From Hysterangium stoloniferum (lineage: Eukaryota > Basidiomycota > Agaricomycetes > Hysterangiales > Hysterangiaceae): DNA of 64,000 nt. This document shows positions 12,400 to 25,639 of the stretch, piece after piece (position 1 is the stretch's first letter; the number at the start of each line of letters is the position of its first letter). A program made the translations under genes and the position numbers. The DNA is taken from contig WHVD01000035.1 of assembly GCA_015178975.1 (NCBI GenBank), positions 558,001 to 622,000 of the forward strand, in the 5' to 3' direction. The notes below the pieces were generated by a model. That model ran no database searches. It worked only from the letters and a program-made list of their open reading frames with translations, and was not told the DNA's origin.

Positions 12400-14790
12400 T
12401 TTGGTCAATAACTGATCATCTGGCCGTCCTGAGCTGCCAGGATTTCTGTCTATCAGACGAAGCAGATACGGAGATCGAGTCGGAGACAAAAATAATTACT
12501 CTTATTGCCTGCCAACTCAAAATGGGACGCACTGCATGTCTTTCCGGTAACGACTTGTGACCCTGTGGTCATGATACTTCGCTCATGCAGTGAGGAGACA
12601 CTGTGGCCGGCAGATCCAGCATGGTACCGGAACTACAAGAGTCGATTACGGCCTTCGCCATCGTTTTAGAGAAGATACCGATAAGACAATATGGATATGA
12701 GCGCACTACGACAAACTGTGCACCGATTGGAAAAGGTAAAACGACGGTCTCTTTTAATTCCTGCGTAGTTTCAAAGCGGCGTAACGTAAGGACGATGACC
12801 CATATCGTCAAGGATGTGATCTTTGTGCCGAAGCCGAGGCTTAATACTGTATTCTTGCCGTAGCTCCAATGAACTGCGTAGAGAACTGGATAAGGCTCTG
12901 GGAAATCCCTTGGCCAGTTGGAGGTCATAAAAACAACCAGTCAGTGGACATGTGCCCCGAGAAGCCTGGTGTGCCTGATATGGGTGCCGCGCCGGTGAAC
13001 AACGATTGCAGTACCATGGATACCTTTTCACAGGTCATAGTAAACAATCCAGAGGCGATGTGTGTTCGTCGTGTGACGCACTGGCAACCCCTGTGTGCGG
13101 TGAACATCCACGAAAGCAAGCTCGCTTTGATGCCAGCCTTAGAGTAACTACCTGCAAATGCGGTAGCGGTATTGTCGACGTCGCGCTTCCGTAGCACACT
13201 TGCGCACTGCTTCTTGGACGCACGCTCCATGGTACACCTCCATGCTGAAATTCTCTGCGCACTCGTCATCGTATATCTGCACACGGTGTGGCTTAGAGCC
13301 GCCGCAAAGTCCGTGCGAATGTTCGTTGGAGGATGGTGTGGCCGTTCATTGCAATCGTCGATTTCGCTGAGGAGGACAATCGCCGTGTGAGGTATCTGAG
13401 CACCAAATGGTGTGGCGTCCCAGTGAACATACTCTATCGCTCTCCATAGATGCGGCACTTCACTGGGTCTGCGCGATCAGGGACGTGGAAGTGTGCCATG
13501 TTAGCGTCACCGACTTGCTCATTGGACGCACGCCTGTTGAGGACGCTACATGACCTATGACACTGCACAGAGACGACACTGAGGAGGTCAACCCTCCACA
13601 CGACGACGTCATCAAGAATGTTCTGGCGGATGCGGACTTCATACTGTCACGAGCGCCATTCAGCACATACTACATTATTGACGATTGTGCGTGTCCACAT
13701 CGAAGCAGCTTCAAAACCCTGTTCGACGGGCTGATGATCGCCATCTGTCACGGACCATCGCATAGTCCTACTTCGAGTCCTAGACGGCAACGGGAAAACA
13801 TTCGTCCAAACCATCAGATTCAATTACATTCTCATTAGCGACCTGACCCGCCGCGAGTTCCTTGTCTGGAAGCTAAACAGTGTCATTTCGCTTTCTCCAG
13901 GATTTCAGATAGGCCATTACTTACACCAGAAGAAAAAGCGGACTCCCACGCCCTAGCCCTCGCTACTAACGCCCTAAGTTGCTCCAACTTGACATAATAG
14001 CGCGAATCAATTTTCAGCAGGGGCAGTTCGCGAGACCAAGGAACGTGCGATGTTTCCACGGACGGGACAGACATGTTCCATAGTACCATCGTCAAGAAGC
14101 GTAACAATCCCTTCCGGACCGCCACGATCCACTTTTAATTGGTGACTCACATCGTCAAGGATGTGATTTTTGTCCCGAAGCCGAGGCTTGAAGGGCTTAT
14201 TCTTGTCGTAGGTCCAGTCAACTGGATAGAGGGCTTAATAAGCTTTCGTGGATCTCTCAACCAGTTGAAGTCATAGAACAGACAGGCATACACTCGTCCA
14301 AATTATCAGATTCAGTTCCATTCTCACTGACAATCTGACCCGTGTCCGTCGTCTAAAAGCCAGACCGTGTCATTTTGCTTTCGACAGCGCTTCAGATAGG
14401 CTATTACATACACTAGAGGAAGAAGTGATCCCCCAGCGCATGCTCGAACTTTATATAGCAGAGCGAACCAATTTTCAGCAGTAGAAGTTCATGAGGATAA
14501 GGAACGTACAATGTTTTCACAAGTTGGACGGATATGTTCCATATCAGGATCATCATAGAGTATAACGATGTCTTCTGCAGCAACATCACAACGTTCCACT
14601 TTTGACTGTTGAGTTGTTATCTAATAATAATAATAATTTATAACTTACTAAGGAACTTTCTCATTCTTGGCAGTTCATGTAACGATGCGGGAAGAAAGAA
14701 GTTTTTCCCGTCCTCGCCTTGTTGGCCCTCATAGGAAATGGCACCTAATACAGCCTTGCGTTGCGCTACACGGGGAATGCGGCGTAATGT
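12400..14790 (-). pseudogene. Composite metacaspase-like pseudogene, type II, copy 2
   Basis: The right part (14140-14790) has the start block RRIPRVAQRKAVLGAISYEG, an EDIV block near 14550 and a His block near 14330. The left part (12400-14140) has a second set: a GTMEHV/SVPSVETS block near 14060-14100, a His region near 13840, about 0.9 kb of extra sequence, then RDFPEPYPVLYAVHWSYGKN and IDSCSSGTMLDL (Cys region) at 12610-12650. Both the tandem arrangement and the extra segment recur in the other type II copies. It has many stops and no expressed frame is likely. Confidence 0.55.
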
Positions 14791-14969
14791 GTTAAACAGG
14801 ACGCACGAACCATGATATTGGTATATGGGCTCATGATACACATGGAAAGTCCAAGTCTTCCTAGAAGTCGGATCGGCCATGTGTATACTCAAAATAAAAC
14901 ATAATGCTAAGCGCAATGTTAAGGTCTCTGGTAAACTAACTTCCTGTCTTCGGTGCACAGCTCGTAAAC

Positions 14970-15910
14970 AAGCCATGTAGCGTCGACGGATCCACCAGTG
15001 GTACAGACGAAGGTGTCCGAAGCGCCCCGCGCGTTCGGGACACTGGAGGTGCAGATGCTCCCACCGACGCTGCACCCAGACGGTGTCCGTATTTATACGG
15101 ATGATGTTGTTCCAGTTACAAGCGTTCTTGTCAAGAACAAAACACTTATAGACACAGGAATGCGAAAGTCAGATGGATTGCGACTGATGCCGGTGGGGAT
15201 GGCAAAATTACGAAGAGAAGGAAGGTCGTAGACGACCGCGCAGGGAGTGCAGGCGAAGCTTGTTCTGCGAGGCGAATGCCACAGAATTTCCACAAACAAA
15301 GGAAATGCCTGTCAAAGTGTTTAAGGATACTCGGGCCAATCATCGTGTGGCCTTCGAGAATGATCTTACCTTTCTTGCCGCACCGAGGTTGGAGACTGAA
15401 GGAGACAAAAATTCCCACTTGCATCCATCTTCTGTGAGAGTGAGTTCTTATGCCATAAATTTTTTCCCCGTTAATGGTCTGACATGAAGGATTTTTGAGA
15501 TGTATACCTCATTTTACAAATCGGTATTATAGATCCACCGACCAATTGTTCGATAGTAGACGACAGTATCGAAAAGAGAAAAAGGAAAGGAAGCAGTGGC
15601 GTACATATATTGCAAGTTACATCCAAGGAGGCCGAGAGCATCCAAACCGAAAGTAGCGGTGGTGAGGAAAATAATCTGGATGCCGGTGATTCTGTTAGCA
15701 AAGGCAAAAAGGAGCAAGAGGACTATACGCGTAATAATAATGCATGCATGCCAAATTCTCCATACCTGTCAGATGTAGAGATTTCGCGTGCAATGTTTGT
15801 ATACCACAAGCGAGTAAAAACGAGTTATGGGAAGCACGACCAGTGGGATACTTTGTCGTTCCCTTCAGTTTTTTTAAAACGATACAATGTATATTATCCA
15901 TTATGACCAC
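14970..15910 (+). repeat. Duplicated degenerate coding-like block, copy B
   Basis: This is the second copy of the block at 7080-7960. Plus-strand phrases include PPTLHPDGVRIYTDDVVPVT near 15060-15120, TRANHRVAFENDLTFLAAPR near 15330-15390 and a 98-residue frame 15610-15906 containing KEQEDYTRNNNACMPNSPYL. Differences from copy A are mostly single substitutions and small indels. The family is unrecognised and I do not assign a function. Confidence 0.4.
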
Positions 15911-16787
15911 ACTTCATGGAAAAAGAACACCTGTTGTTGCGATCTATGTCACAGCCACATCCATTTGTGTCAATATAGATATTAATTAATTGACAGTATT
16001 GATTTTCGTCTGGCAGCGTGGTCCCAGAGACACAAGGCTAGCGCTATCACATAGTCCTACCTCGCCAAGCTACATATCGAGCCAGGCATAAGACAGTATT
16101 TTCAGGATACTGGATGGAACCTACACTTACCCCAGGGAAGTCCGAGGACCACCGGCCGGTACTAAACAATAATCAAATTACTTCAATAGGGGTTGATAAT
16201 GGAGAGAAATAAGGGACAGCTGGTATTAGTAAAATTCAATCAAAGCATCTTCAAAGGACTGATAAAATCCGAAGTGTCAAATGTCGGTTGAATTCGCGGA
16301 CGTGACGAGAATTGTTAAATGATGGTGATTAAACTCATTATCTTAATTATATCCAAAATAAGTCCGACTGGTTCTACATCGTGGTTTGAGCATCCCTAAT
16401 GGACCGTGATGCACAGTATACCACTTACAGGACGATAATTAAATCCCATCTAACAGCAGCAAGACAGCGATCAATCACTTGAAAGGGAAAATCATCCAAA
16501 CCAATTTACCTGCGGGTCCTGTTTGTGGGCACCTTTGAGATCCTTTGAGATCAGGGTACTAAATGAAACATTGTCAGTGAAAGAGTCCGCGATAATATAG
16601 GTCAAAGGCACATACTCCAGGTTCAGGAGCAATCCTAAAAAGGTCTGATTAGGAGTCTCGCCTGTTACACGTTGAGAGTCGTATCGCTAAAAGCTTTCCA
16701 ACCAAACATACTTAGTGTTCGAGGGAACGCCTTTAATAGATAATGACCATTAACATAGTATACAGTATGTGCAGCAGGGAGTACAAA

Positions 16788-18175
16788 TCTAGTTACTCAC
16801 TTTGGTCAATACCGATCGTTTGGTAATTGAGTGCTGCCAGGCTTTCTGTCCATCAAATGAGGCAGATATGGAGATCTAATCGGACATAATGGTTACACCT
16901 ATTGTCCGCCAAGTCATAATGGAACGCACAGCATGTCCTTCCGATGACGATTTATGACCGTGCTTTTGTGGTTCTTCACTAATCCCTTTAAGAGACAGTT
17001 TGAAGCGAAGATCCAGCATCGTCCCGGAATTGCAAGAGTCAAATAGCGCCTTCGGTATCACTTTAAGAAAATATGTCGATAATACAATACGAATGACCTC
17101 ACCACAAGGTGTGCACCGGCTGGTAGTGGTGAAACGAGAATTTCTCGCAATTCCTAATGAGTGTTAAACGCGGAATAATGCGGAGGACAACGACTCACGT
17201 CATCAAGGATGATATTTTTGTACCGACGCCGAAACCCGCGGGGCTCATTTTTGTTGTAGCTCCAGTTGACCGCAGGGATGTCTAGATAAAGTTCCCGTGA
17301 ATCTCTCGACCAGTTTAGGTCATAAGAAATGGGGATACATTCGTCAAAACCATCTGATTCAGTATTATTCTCATTTTTGACCTGACCGCCGTGTCCGTTG
17401 TCTAAAAGCCAAGTCGTGTCATTTTGCTTTCTCCGGCGCTTCAAAGGAATTATCACATACACCAGAAGAATAAGAGGTCCCCAGGGGCAACCCCAGCCCT
17501 TAATTTCCTAAGTTGCTCCAACTTGATATAGCAGAGCGGGTCGGTTTACAATAATAGAAGTTCACGAGGATGAGGAACGTACGATGTTTTCACAGGTGGG
17601 ACGGATATGTTCCATAGCAGGATCATCAGAGAGTATAGCGATGTCTTCCGCAGCAAAACCCCAGCATTCCACTTTCAATTGTTGAGTTGTTATCAAATAT
17701 ATATAAACAAACTCATAACTTACTAAGGAATTCTCTCATTTTTGGAAGTTCATTTAACGGTGCGGGAAGAAAGAAACTTTCCCCGTCCTCGTCTTTCTGA
17801 TCCTCATACGAAATGGCAACCAATACGGCCTTGCGTCGCCCTACACGGGGAATGCGGCGGAGTCCAAATACACTACCGATGTGAGATGGCCAGGCAGGGA
17901 AGTAATCCCCAGGAAGGATAATGTTAAATACCAGAGCTATTAGGAAATAAGATATGACCTCAATAATAAGGGCCATGCGATTCTGGGGGACTGAAAGCTC
18001 AGTTTGGTTGGGGGACTTTTTCCAAAACATACCTTCAGGCTTTCGGCGATTCGCTCTGTCTTGGGGTGATATCGCTCTGCTGCCTGGAGCACGCCGTGGA
18101 AAGTGGGCGCCGGATCATATAGTGTTGAAATACTGGGTATAACTGTCTCATTCTGAAATCCAACACCAATAAAAA
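16788..18175 (-). pseudogene. Metacaspase-like pseudogene with membrane segment, type I, copy 4 (best preserved)
   Basis: The minus-strand frame 17713-18030 reads SPNQTELSVPQNRMALI, a hydrophobic run ISYFLIALVFNIILPGDYF, then RRIPRVGRRKAVLVAISYE and LNELPKMREFLSKL, the start of a caspase p20 fold. A probable intron follows. An exon near 17600-17660 carries DIAILSDDPAMEHIRPTCEN, another the GDLLFFW strand. At 17154-17462 come DNGHGGQVKNENNTESDGFD (catalytic His), VNWSYNKNE and YKNIILDD. At 16990-17040 is IDSCNSGTMLDL with the catalytic Cys (here ...SFDSCNSG-type). An in-frame stop after LLFFWCM and further breaks make a full product unlikely, though the parts are nearly complete. Confidence 0.7.
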
Positions 18176-19080
18176 TTAACTAATTGATGGATATCATCGG
18201 TATATACTCACAGCGTCGGCCGCAATGCAGAGGGCAACACTTTGCTCAGATGTTCTCCCTAGCTTAATAACGTGCGTGTTTCGGGACGCGGGGCAACTTT
18301 GATTCAAGTCGAAGAATAATGCGTCCGACATTCTACACGACAAGACTTGTGAAATATTCTCCATTTGACCGATGGGTCTAAACAGTAACTATTAGAGTAT
18401 GTCACGATGCCACGTTGAGTGAAGCGTACAAATCGTAGAAGTGCCGTTGATCTTGAGCAGTATTTCCTGCATTGAATTGGTTAGGATTGTTCTCGGGACT
18501 AGATGGTATCGGCCGAATAGACATCTAGCCGTGTCATCATGAATGAGATGGGTAGAGAGCGCAGTCAGTTAAAATGTTTGACGCACAGCATTGGGACCGA
18601 CGGCCAGGTTATATGATGTGGAAGGATTGTGCACCACCGCTGTGTTCTGAAATTAAATATCAACAAAAATTGAATTATGGTGGATCTCATCCTAGTACTC
18701 ACAACGTCCATCGTATGGACCAGGGAGAGATCCTGACAAGACGTTTTCTCTACCTCGACAAATAGCATGTCGGGCATTTTACACGAGATTTGTGAAGGAT
18801 GCCCAAACTGATCGACAGATCTTTACAACAACCGTTAAGGTATGGCATAAAGCTACGTTAAACAGGGCGTACGAATCGTGGAACCGCGGTGGATATTGGT
18901 CAGTATTAGGCATGACAGATTGAATGGGATTGTACACAGTACTAGGCGATGTCTGCGGAACAGACGTCTGAGTTATGCCGGTGTGAATGGGGTTGGGACA
19001 AATGTTGAACTCTTTGATAAACAGATTATTGTAGGCGCACGACGTGGCGGGTAGGAGGTCCATGACAAGCATGGGGAGAT
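18175..19080 (-). pseudogene. N-terminal domain fragments upstream of metacaspase copy 4
   Basis: Minus-strand frames give PNPIHTGITQTSVPQTSPST, YNPIQSVMPNTDQYPPRFHD (18779-19072) and MPDMLFVEVEKTSCQDLSLV (18565-18777). The latter has lost the stretch YLDQNG..RNSQVI seen in the neighbouring units. A second, more decayed copy lies at about 18200-18540. The same domain occurs in the intact gene at 42439-43650. Confidence 0.6.
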
Positions 19081-19259
19081 GCGTTAATGGGTTTGGTGCT
19101 GAGTTTCCCCGTGTTGAGTCAAGTTAAGCCACAGACTCCCCGGTCCCGCCGCACGCGCCTCAAGATGAGAAATGTTCCTGACGGCACCGGGACTCATCAT
19201 TGGGTCCGTTGATCACCACCAGTCCACAGTGTTTACAGCGCATGCTTCAACGATTATAC

Positions 19260-21850
19260 TATCCAGATGGAAACATTGACCTTTCTGGTGATAACTGAAC
19301 TAGCTGATTTAATATTACCTAACCGATGTAGCTCATATATGGAAACCAGGCACGTCATTGATCCCCACTTATATTATATCTCGTTTCCTGCAAATACAGT
19401 CTACTATGCATTCAACCGATTCCGGCCAATAATCGACTGCCTGGCAGCCCCAAGCCGCAAGGATTGCTGTTTATCAGACGAAGCGGATATGGAGATCTAA
19501 TCGGAGACAAGAATAATCACTCTTGTTGTCTGCTAACTCAAAATGGGACGCATTGCATGTCCTTCCGGTGACGAGTTGTGACCCTGTGGTCGTGATATTT
19601 CGCTCATGCAGTGAGAAGACAGCGTGGCCGGCAGATCCAGCATGGTACCGAACTACAAGAGTCGATTATGGCCTTCGCCATCGTTTTAGAGAAGATACCA
19701 ACAAGACAATATGGATGTGAGCGCACTACAAGCTGTGCACCGATTGGCAAAGGTAAAACGACGGTCTCTTTTAATTCCTGCGTAGTTTCAAAGCGGCGTA
19801 ACGTAAGGACGATTACACATATCGTCAAGGATGTGATCTTTGTGCCGAAGCCGAGGCTTAATACTGTATTCTTGCCGTAGCTCCAATGAACTGTGTAGAG
19901 AAGATAAGGCTCTGGGAAATCCCTTGACCAGTTGGAGGTCATAAAAACAACCAGTCAGTGGACATGTGCCCGAGAAGCCTGGTGTGCCCGACATGGGTGC
20001 CGCGCCGGTGAGCAACGATTGCAGTACCATGGATACCTTTTCACAGGTCATAGTAAACAATCCAGAGGCGATGTGTGTTCGTCGTGTGACGCACTGGCAA
20101 CCCCTGTGTGCGGTGAACGTCCACGAAAGCAAGCTCAGCTTTGATGCCAGCCTTAGAGTAACTACCTGCAAATGCGGTAGCGGTATTATCGACGTCGCGC
20201 TGTCGTAGCACACTTGCGCACTGCTTCTTGGACGCACGCTCCATGGTACACCTCCATGCTGAAATTCTCTGCGCACTCGTCACCGTATATCTGCACACGG
20301 TGATGTGGCTTAGAGCCGCCGCAAAGTCCGTGCGAATGTTCGTTGGAGGATGGTGTGGCCGTTCATTGCAATCGTCGATTTCGCTGAGGAGGACAATCGC
20401 CGTGTGAGGTATCTGAGCGCCAAATGGTGTGGCGTCCCAGTGAACATACTCTATCGCTCTCCATAGATGCGGCACTTCACTGGGTCTGCGCGGTCAGGCG
20501 ACGTGGAACAGTCGTGTGCCATGTTAGCGTCACCGACTTGCCTATTGGACGCACGCCTGTTGAGGATGCCACATGACCTATGACACTATGCAGTGAGAAG
20601 ATACTAAAGAGGTCAACCCTCCACACGACGATATCATCAAGAACGTGTTGGCAGGTGCGGAATTCTTCATACTGTCACGAGCCATTCAGCACATACTACA
20701 TCGTTGGCGATTGTGCGTGTGCACATCGAAGCAGCTTCAAAACGCTGTTCGACGGGCTAATGATCGCCATCTCCATCACGGACCATTGCATAGTTCTACT
20801 TAGAGTCCTGGACGGCAACGGGCAAACATTCGTCCAAACCATCAGATCCAATTCCATTCTCATTGGCGACCTGACCCGCCGCGAGTCCCTTGTCTGCAAG
20901 CCAAGCAGTGTCATTTCGCTTTCTCCAGCATTTCAGATAGGCCATTACTTACACCAGAAGAAAAAGCGGACTCCCACGCCCTAGCCCTCGCTACTAACAC
21001 CCTAAGTTGCTCCAACTTGATATAATAGCGCGAATCAATTTTCAGCAGGGACAGTTCGCGAGACCAAGGAACGTGCGATGTTTCCACGGACGGGACAGAC
21101 GTGTTCCATAGCACCATCGTCAAGAAGCGTAACAATCTCTTTTGGACCGCCACGATCCACTTTTAATTGGTGACTCACATCGTCAAGGATGCGATTTTTT
21201 CAGCGAAGCCGAGACTTGACGCGCTTATTCTTGTCGTAGGTCCAGTCAACTGATAGAGGACTGAATAAGCTTTCGTAGATCTCTCGACCAGTTGAAGTCA
21301 TAGAACAGACGGGCATACACTCGTCCAAATTATCAGATTCAGTTCCACTCTCATTGACAATATAACCCCTGGGTCTGTTGTCTAAAAGCCAGACCATGTC
21401 ATTTTGCTTTCGACAGCGCTTCAGATAGGCTATTACATACACTAGAGGAAGAGGTGGTCCCCCGCGCAGGCTCCAACTTGATATAGCAGAGCGAACCAAT
21501 TTGCAGCAGTGGAAGTTAATGAGGATAAGGAGCGTACGATGTTTTCACAACTTGGACGGATATGTTTCTTAGCAGGATCATCAGAGAGTATAACGATGTC
21601 TTCCGCAGCAAAATCACAACGTTCCACTTTTAATTGTTGAGTTGTTTTCAAGTATTGAAAAAAAAAACTCATAACCTACTAAAGAATTTTTCCACTTTTG
21701 AAAGTTCATTTAACGGCGTGCGGGAAGAAAGAAGCTTTCCCTGTCCCCGCCTTGCAGACCCTCATACGAAATGGCAACTAATACAGCCTTGCGTCGCGCT
21801 ACATGGGGAATGCAGCGTAACGCATTAAACCGGGCGTATGAATCATGATT
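19260..21850 (-). pseudogene. Composite metacaspase-like pseudogene, type II, copy 3
   Basis: The right part (about 21180-21850) has a start block near 21750-21780, KVERCDFAAEDIVILSDDPA near 21560-21640 and a His block near 21355. The left part (19260-21150) has the SVPSVETS block near 21080, a His region near 20868, the type II-specific extra sequence (about 19940-20860) and an IIDSCSS Cys region near 19632-19670. The layout is the same as 12400-14790. It is frame-broken throughout. Confidence 0.55.
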
Positions 21851-22707
21851 TTAGCTAGTACAGCATGGTGGTACATTACCGAGTATACTAAGAATCACTG
21901 AGGGAATCTATAGCGGGTACAACGCATGCTCCAACGATTACATCAGATGCAGATGCAAACGTGGTAGTAATTGCAACGGCTAAAAAATTACAGTTTGTTG
22001 AGAGGGTTCTAGCTAGCAGAGCTCGAATGGGGGGTTGACCGAGTGCGCGGGGTATAGAAATACTACTAAACAATAATCGAAATGCTTCAATAGGTATTGA
22101 TAACGAAAAGAAATAAGCGACAGCTGGCATTAGTGAAAGTCAGCCAGAGCATCCACAAAGGCCTAGGAAATTTTCTAGTACAATCCGAAGTGTTGAATGT
22201 CGATTGAATCCGCGAAAGGTAAGTGACGACAACCGCCAAACACGATTGACCCATTATCTTAATCATATCGAAAATACTTCCGACTGGTTCTACACAGTGG
22301 TTTGAGCATCCTCAATGGGCCATGACGCACTGTATAACACTTACCGGAAGATAATTAAATCCTATCTAACAGCAGCAAGACAAGGGTCAATCACTTGAAA
22401 GGGAAAATTATCCAAACCAATTTACCTGCGGGTTCTGTTCGCATTCACTACCATAGAGTTCTTCTAAAATCAGGGTACTAAACAAAACATTGCCAATGAA
22501 AAGTTTATGTCATAGTATAGGTCAAAGGCACATACTTCAGGTTCTCGAGCAATTCTCGAAAGGTCTGAGTAGGATTCCCGCCTGTTACACGTTGTGAGCC
22601 GTATCGCTAAAAGCTTCCCAACCAAACATACTTAATGTTTCAATAAACACCTTTAATAATTAATGGTCATTAACATCGTATATAGTCTGTGCAGCAGGGA
22701 GTACAAA

Positions 22708-24110
22708 TATAGCTACTCACTTTGGTCAACAACGATCGCTTCTCACCTTTATGCTGCCAGGCCTGCTGTCCATCGCCCGAGGCAGATATGGAGATCTAGT
22801 CGGAGACAATAGTTACACCTATTGTCCGTCAGTTCATAATGGAACGCACTGCATGTCCTTCCGATGCCCATTTATCATCGTCTGGTTGTGGTTCTGTAGT
22901 CATGCCCTTAAGAGACAGTGTGAAGGTAAGATCCAGCATCGTGCCGGAATTACAACAGTCAATTAGCGCCTTCGGTATCACTTTAAGAAAATACGTCGAT
23001 AATACAATACGAATGAGCTCACCACAAAGCGTGCACCGACTGGTAGAGGTGAAACGAGAATTTTTCGCAATTCCTAACAAGTGTTAAAGGAGGAATAATG
23101 CGGAGGACAACGACTTACATCATCAAGAATGCAATTCTTGTACCGACGCCAAGACCCGAGGGGAATATTCTTGTCGAAGCTCCAGTCGACTGCATAGAGG
23201 ACTAGATAAAGCTCTCATGAATCCCTCGACCAGTTGAACCGATATGAAACGGGCATACATTCGTCACGATTATCTGATTCAGTTCCATTCGTATTGTCGA
23301 CCTGACCGCCGTGTCCGCAGTCTAGAAGCCAAACCGTGTTATTTTGCTTTCTCCGATGCTTTAAATGAATTATTACATACACCAGAAGAAGAAGAAGTCC
23401 CCAGGCGCAGCCCCGGCTACTAGTTTCCCAAATTGCTGCAACTTGATATAGCAGAGCGAGTCAGTGTACAGTAGTAGAAGTTCACGAGGATGAGGAACGT
23501 ACGATGTTTACACAAGTTGGAAGGATATGTTTCTTAACAGGATCATCAGATAGTATAACGATGTCTTCCGCAGCAAAACCATGATGTTCCACTTTTAATC
23601 GTTGCGTTGTGATCAAATATTAAATTAAAAAAACTCATAACCTACTAAGGAATTTTTCCACATTCCGAAGTTCATTTAACGGTGCGGGCAGAAAGAAACT
23701 TTTCCCGTCCTCGCCTTTCTGACCCTTATACGAAATGGCAACCAATACGGCCTTGCGTCGCCCTATACGGCGGAGTCCAAATACACTACCGATGTGAGAT
23801 GGCCAGGCAGGAAAGTAATCTCCAGGAAGGATAATGTTAAATACCAGGGCTATTAGAAAATAAGAAGTGACCTCAAGAATAAGGGCCATGGGATTCTGGG
23901 GGACTGGAAGCTCAGTTTGGTTGGAGGACTTTTTCAAGACATACCTTCAGGCCTTCGGCGATTCGCTCTGTCTTGGGGTGATATTGCTCTGCTTGGAGCA
24001 TGCAGTGGAAAGTGGACGCCGGATCATATAGTGTTGAAATATTGTATATCACTGTCTCATTCTGAAATCCAACACCAATAAGAATTAACTTATCGGTGGA
24101 TATCATCGGT
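22708..24110 (-). pseudogene. Metacaspase-like pseudogene with membrane segment, type I, copy 5
   Basis: The minus-strand frame 23635-23937 carries SNQTELPVPQNPMALILEV, the hydrophobic SYFLIALVFNIILPGDYF, and RRKAVLVAISYKGQKGEDGK with LNELRNVEKFLSRL. DPASTFHCMLQAEQYHPKTE lies just upstream at 23912-24106. Further along are a His block at about 23290-23320 (D to G changes), ILDD-type sequence near 23110 and IDCCNSGTMLDLTFTLSLKG at 22900-22960 with the catalytic Cys. EGHAVRSIMN continues towards the p10 side. Introns alone do not restore a continuous frame. Confidence 0.65.
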
Positions 24111-25080
24111 ATATACTCACAGCGTCGGCCTCAATGCAGAGGACAACACCTTGCCCAGATGTTCTCCCTAGCTCAATAACCTCCGTGTTTTGGTACGCGG
24201 GGCAACTTTGCTTCAAGTAAAAGAATAATGCGTCTGACATTCTACACGACAAGACTTGTGAAATATTCTCAATTTGACCGATGGGTCTAAACAGTAACTA
24301 TTAGAGTATGTCATGATGCCACGTTGAGTGAAGCGTACAAATCGTAGAAGTGCCGTTGATCTTGAGCAGTATTTCCGGCATTGAATTGGTTAGGATTGTT
24401 CTCGGGACTAGATGGTGTCGGCCGAATAGACATCTAGCCGTGTCATCATGAATGAGATGGGTAGAGAGCGCAGTCAGTTAAAATGTTCGACGCACAGGAT
24501 TGGGACCGACGGCCAGATTATATGATGTGGAAGGATTGTGCACCACCGCCGTATTCTGAAATTAAATGTCAACAAACACTGGATCATGGGTGGATCTCAT
24601 CCCGATACTCACAACGTTCATCGTATGGACCAGGGAGCGATCCTGACTAGACGTTTTCTCTACCTCGATAACCTGTGAATTTCGACATTGGGCGCCATTC
24701 TGATCCAGGTAAAAGAATAGCATGTCGGGCATTTTACACGAGACTTGTGAAGGATGCCCAGACTGATCAATAGGCCTATACAAGGATTGTTAAGGGATGG
24801 CATAAAGCTACGTTAAACAGGGCGTACGAATCGTGGAATCGCGGTGGATATTGCTTAGTATTAGGCGTAACAGATTGAATGGGATTGTACACAGTACTAG
24901 GCGATGTCTGCGGAAGGGACATCTGAGTCATGTCGTTGTGACTGGGATTGGGACAGATGTTGAACTCTTTGATAAACAGATTATCGCGCAGAACGTGGCG
25001 GGCAGAGGTCCACGACAAGATTCATGGAGAGACGCCGCGTTAATTGCTATTTGTAGCTCATGCACGCGGGAGATGCCGGG
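24110..25080 (-). pseudogene. N-terminal domain fragments upstream of metacaspase copy 5
   Basis: Frames 24776-25018 (NPSHNDMTQMSLPQTSPST, then YNPIQSVTPNTKQYPPRFHD) and 24562-24783 (YRPIDQSGHPSQVSCKMPDM, FYLDQNGAQCRNSQVIEVEK) on the minus strand give a clear version of the domain. A second, more decayed copy at about 24120-24470 lies next to the caspase part. The 5' splice and first-exon end (FHDS) correspond to FYDS of the intact gene at 42439. Confidence 0.6.
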
Positions 25081-25639
25081 GTGAAAAGTGGCTCCAGACT
25101 GCACCGCCTTTTTCGGGGAAATTCGTTTGGGAAGAGTACAGCATGTATATGATACACATAGGAGGTCCGAGTCCTCCTGGAAGTTAGATCGGCCATGCGT
25201 ATGCTCAAATGGGACGTAATGCTGGGCGCGGTGTTAAGGTCTCTGGCGGACTAACTTCCGAGCGATCGTATCCTCATGACGGTTATTGTAGCATTCATCC
25301 AAAACTGAACAATGAAAGCAGTGAATATGGTCCGGCCGGGACCGCTCTAGAACCTGATTACGATGTCACGTTACTCGCGCGACAATGCCGCACAGCAACA
25401 AACCAAATTGGAAATCAAGTTGCGTTTATATGCACTTTTACCTGGGCCTGGAGCCAGGCACTTGGCTCGCACCAGTAGTGTCCCCAGGACGTTTATGCAG
25501 ACGGAAACATTGACGTTTCTGGTGGTAATCGACACATGGTTGAAAGATAGTAATTTATTGTAAAGGTTCAAGTTAGCGATACAATGAAAGTTGAGTGGGT
25601 GTGAGGGGCATACAACAAGAAATATAACCAAGCAATAAG

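Noticed and set aside
12925..13458. 177-codon minus-strand frame (MPHLWRAIEYVHWDATPFG...)
   Set aside because: It recurs in the other type II units with different frame breaks, and a neighbouring frame looks equally plausible. I treat it as part of the duplicated extra segment and not as a gene.
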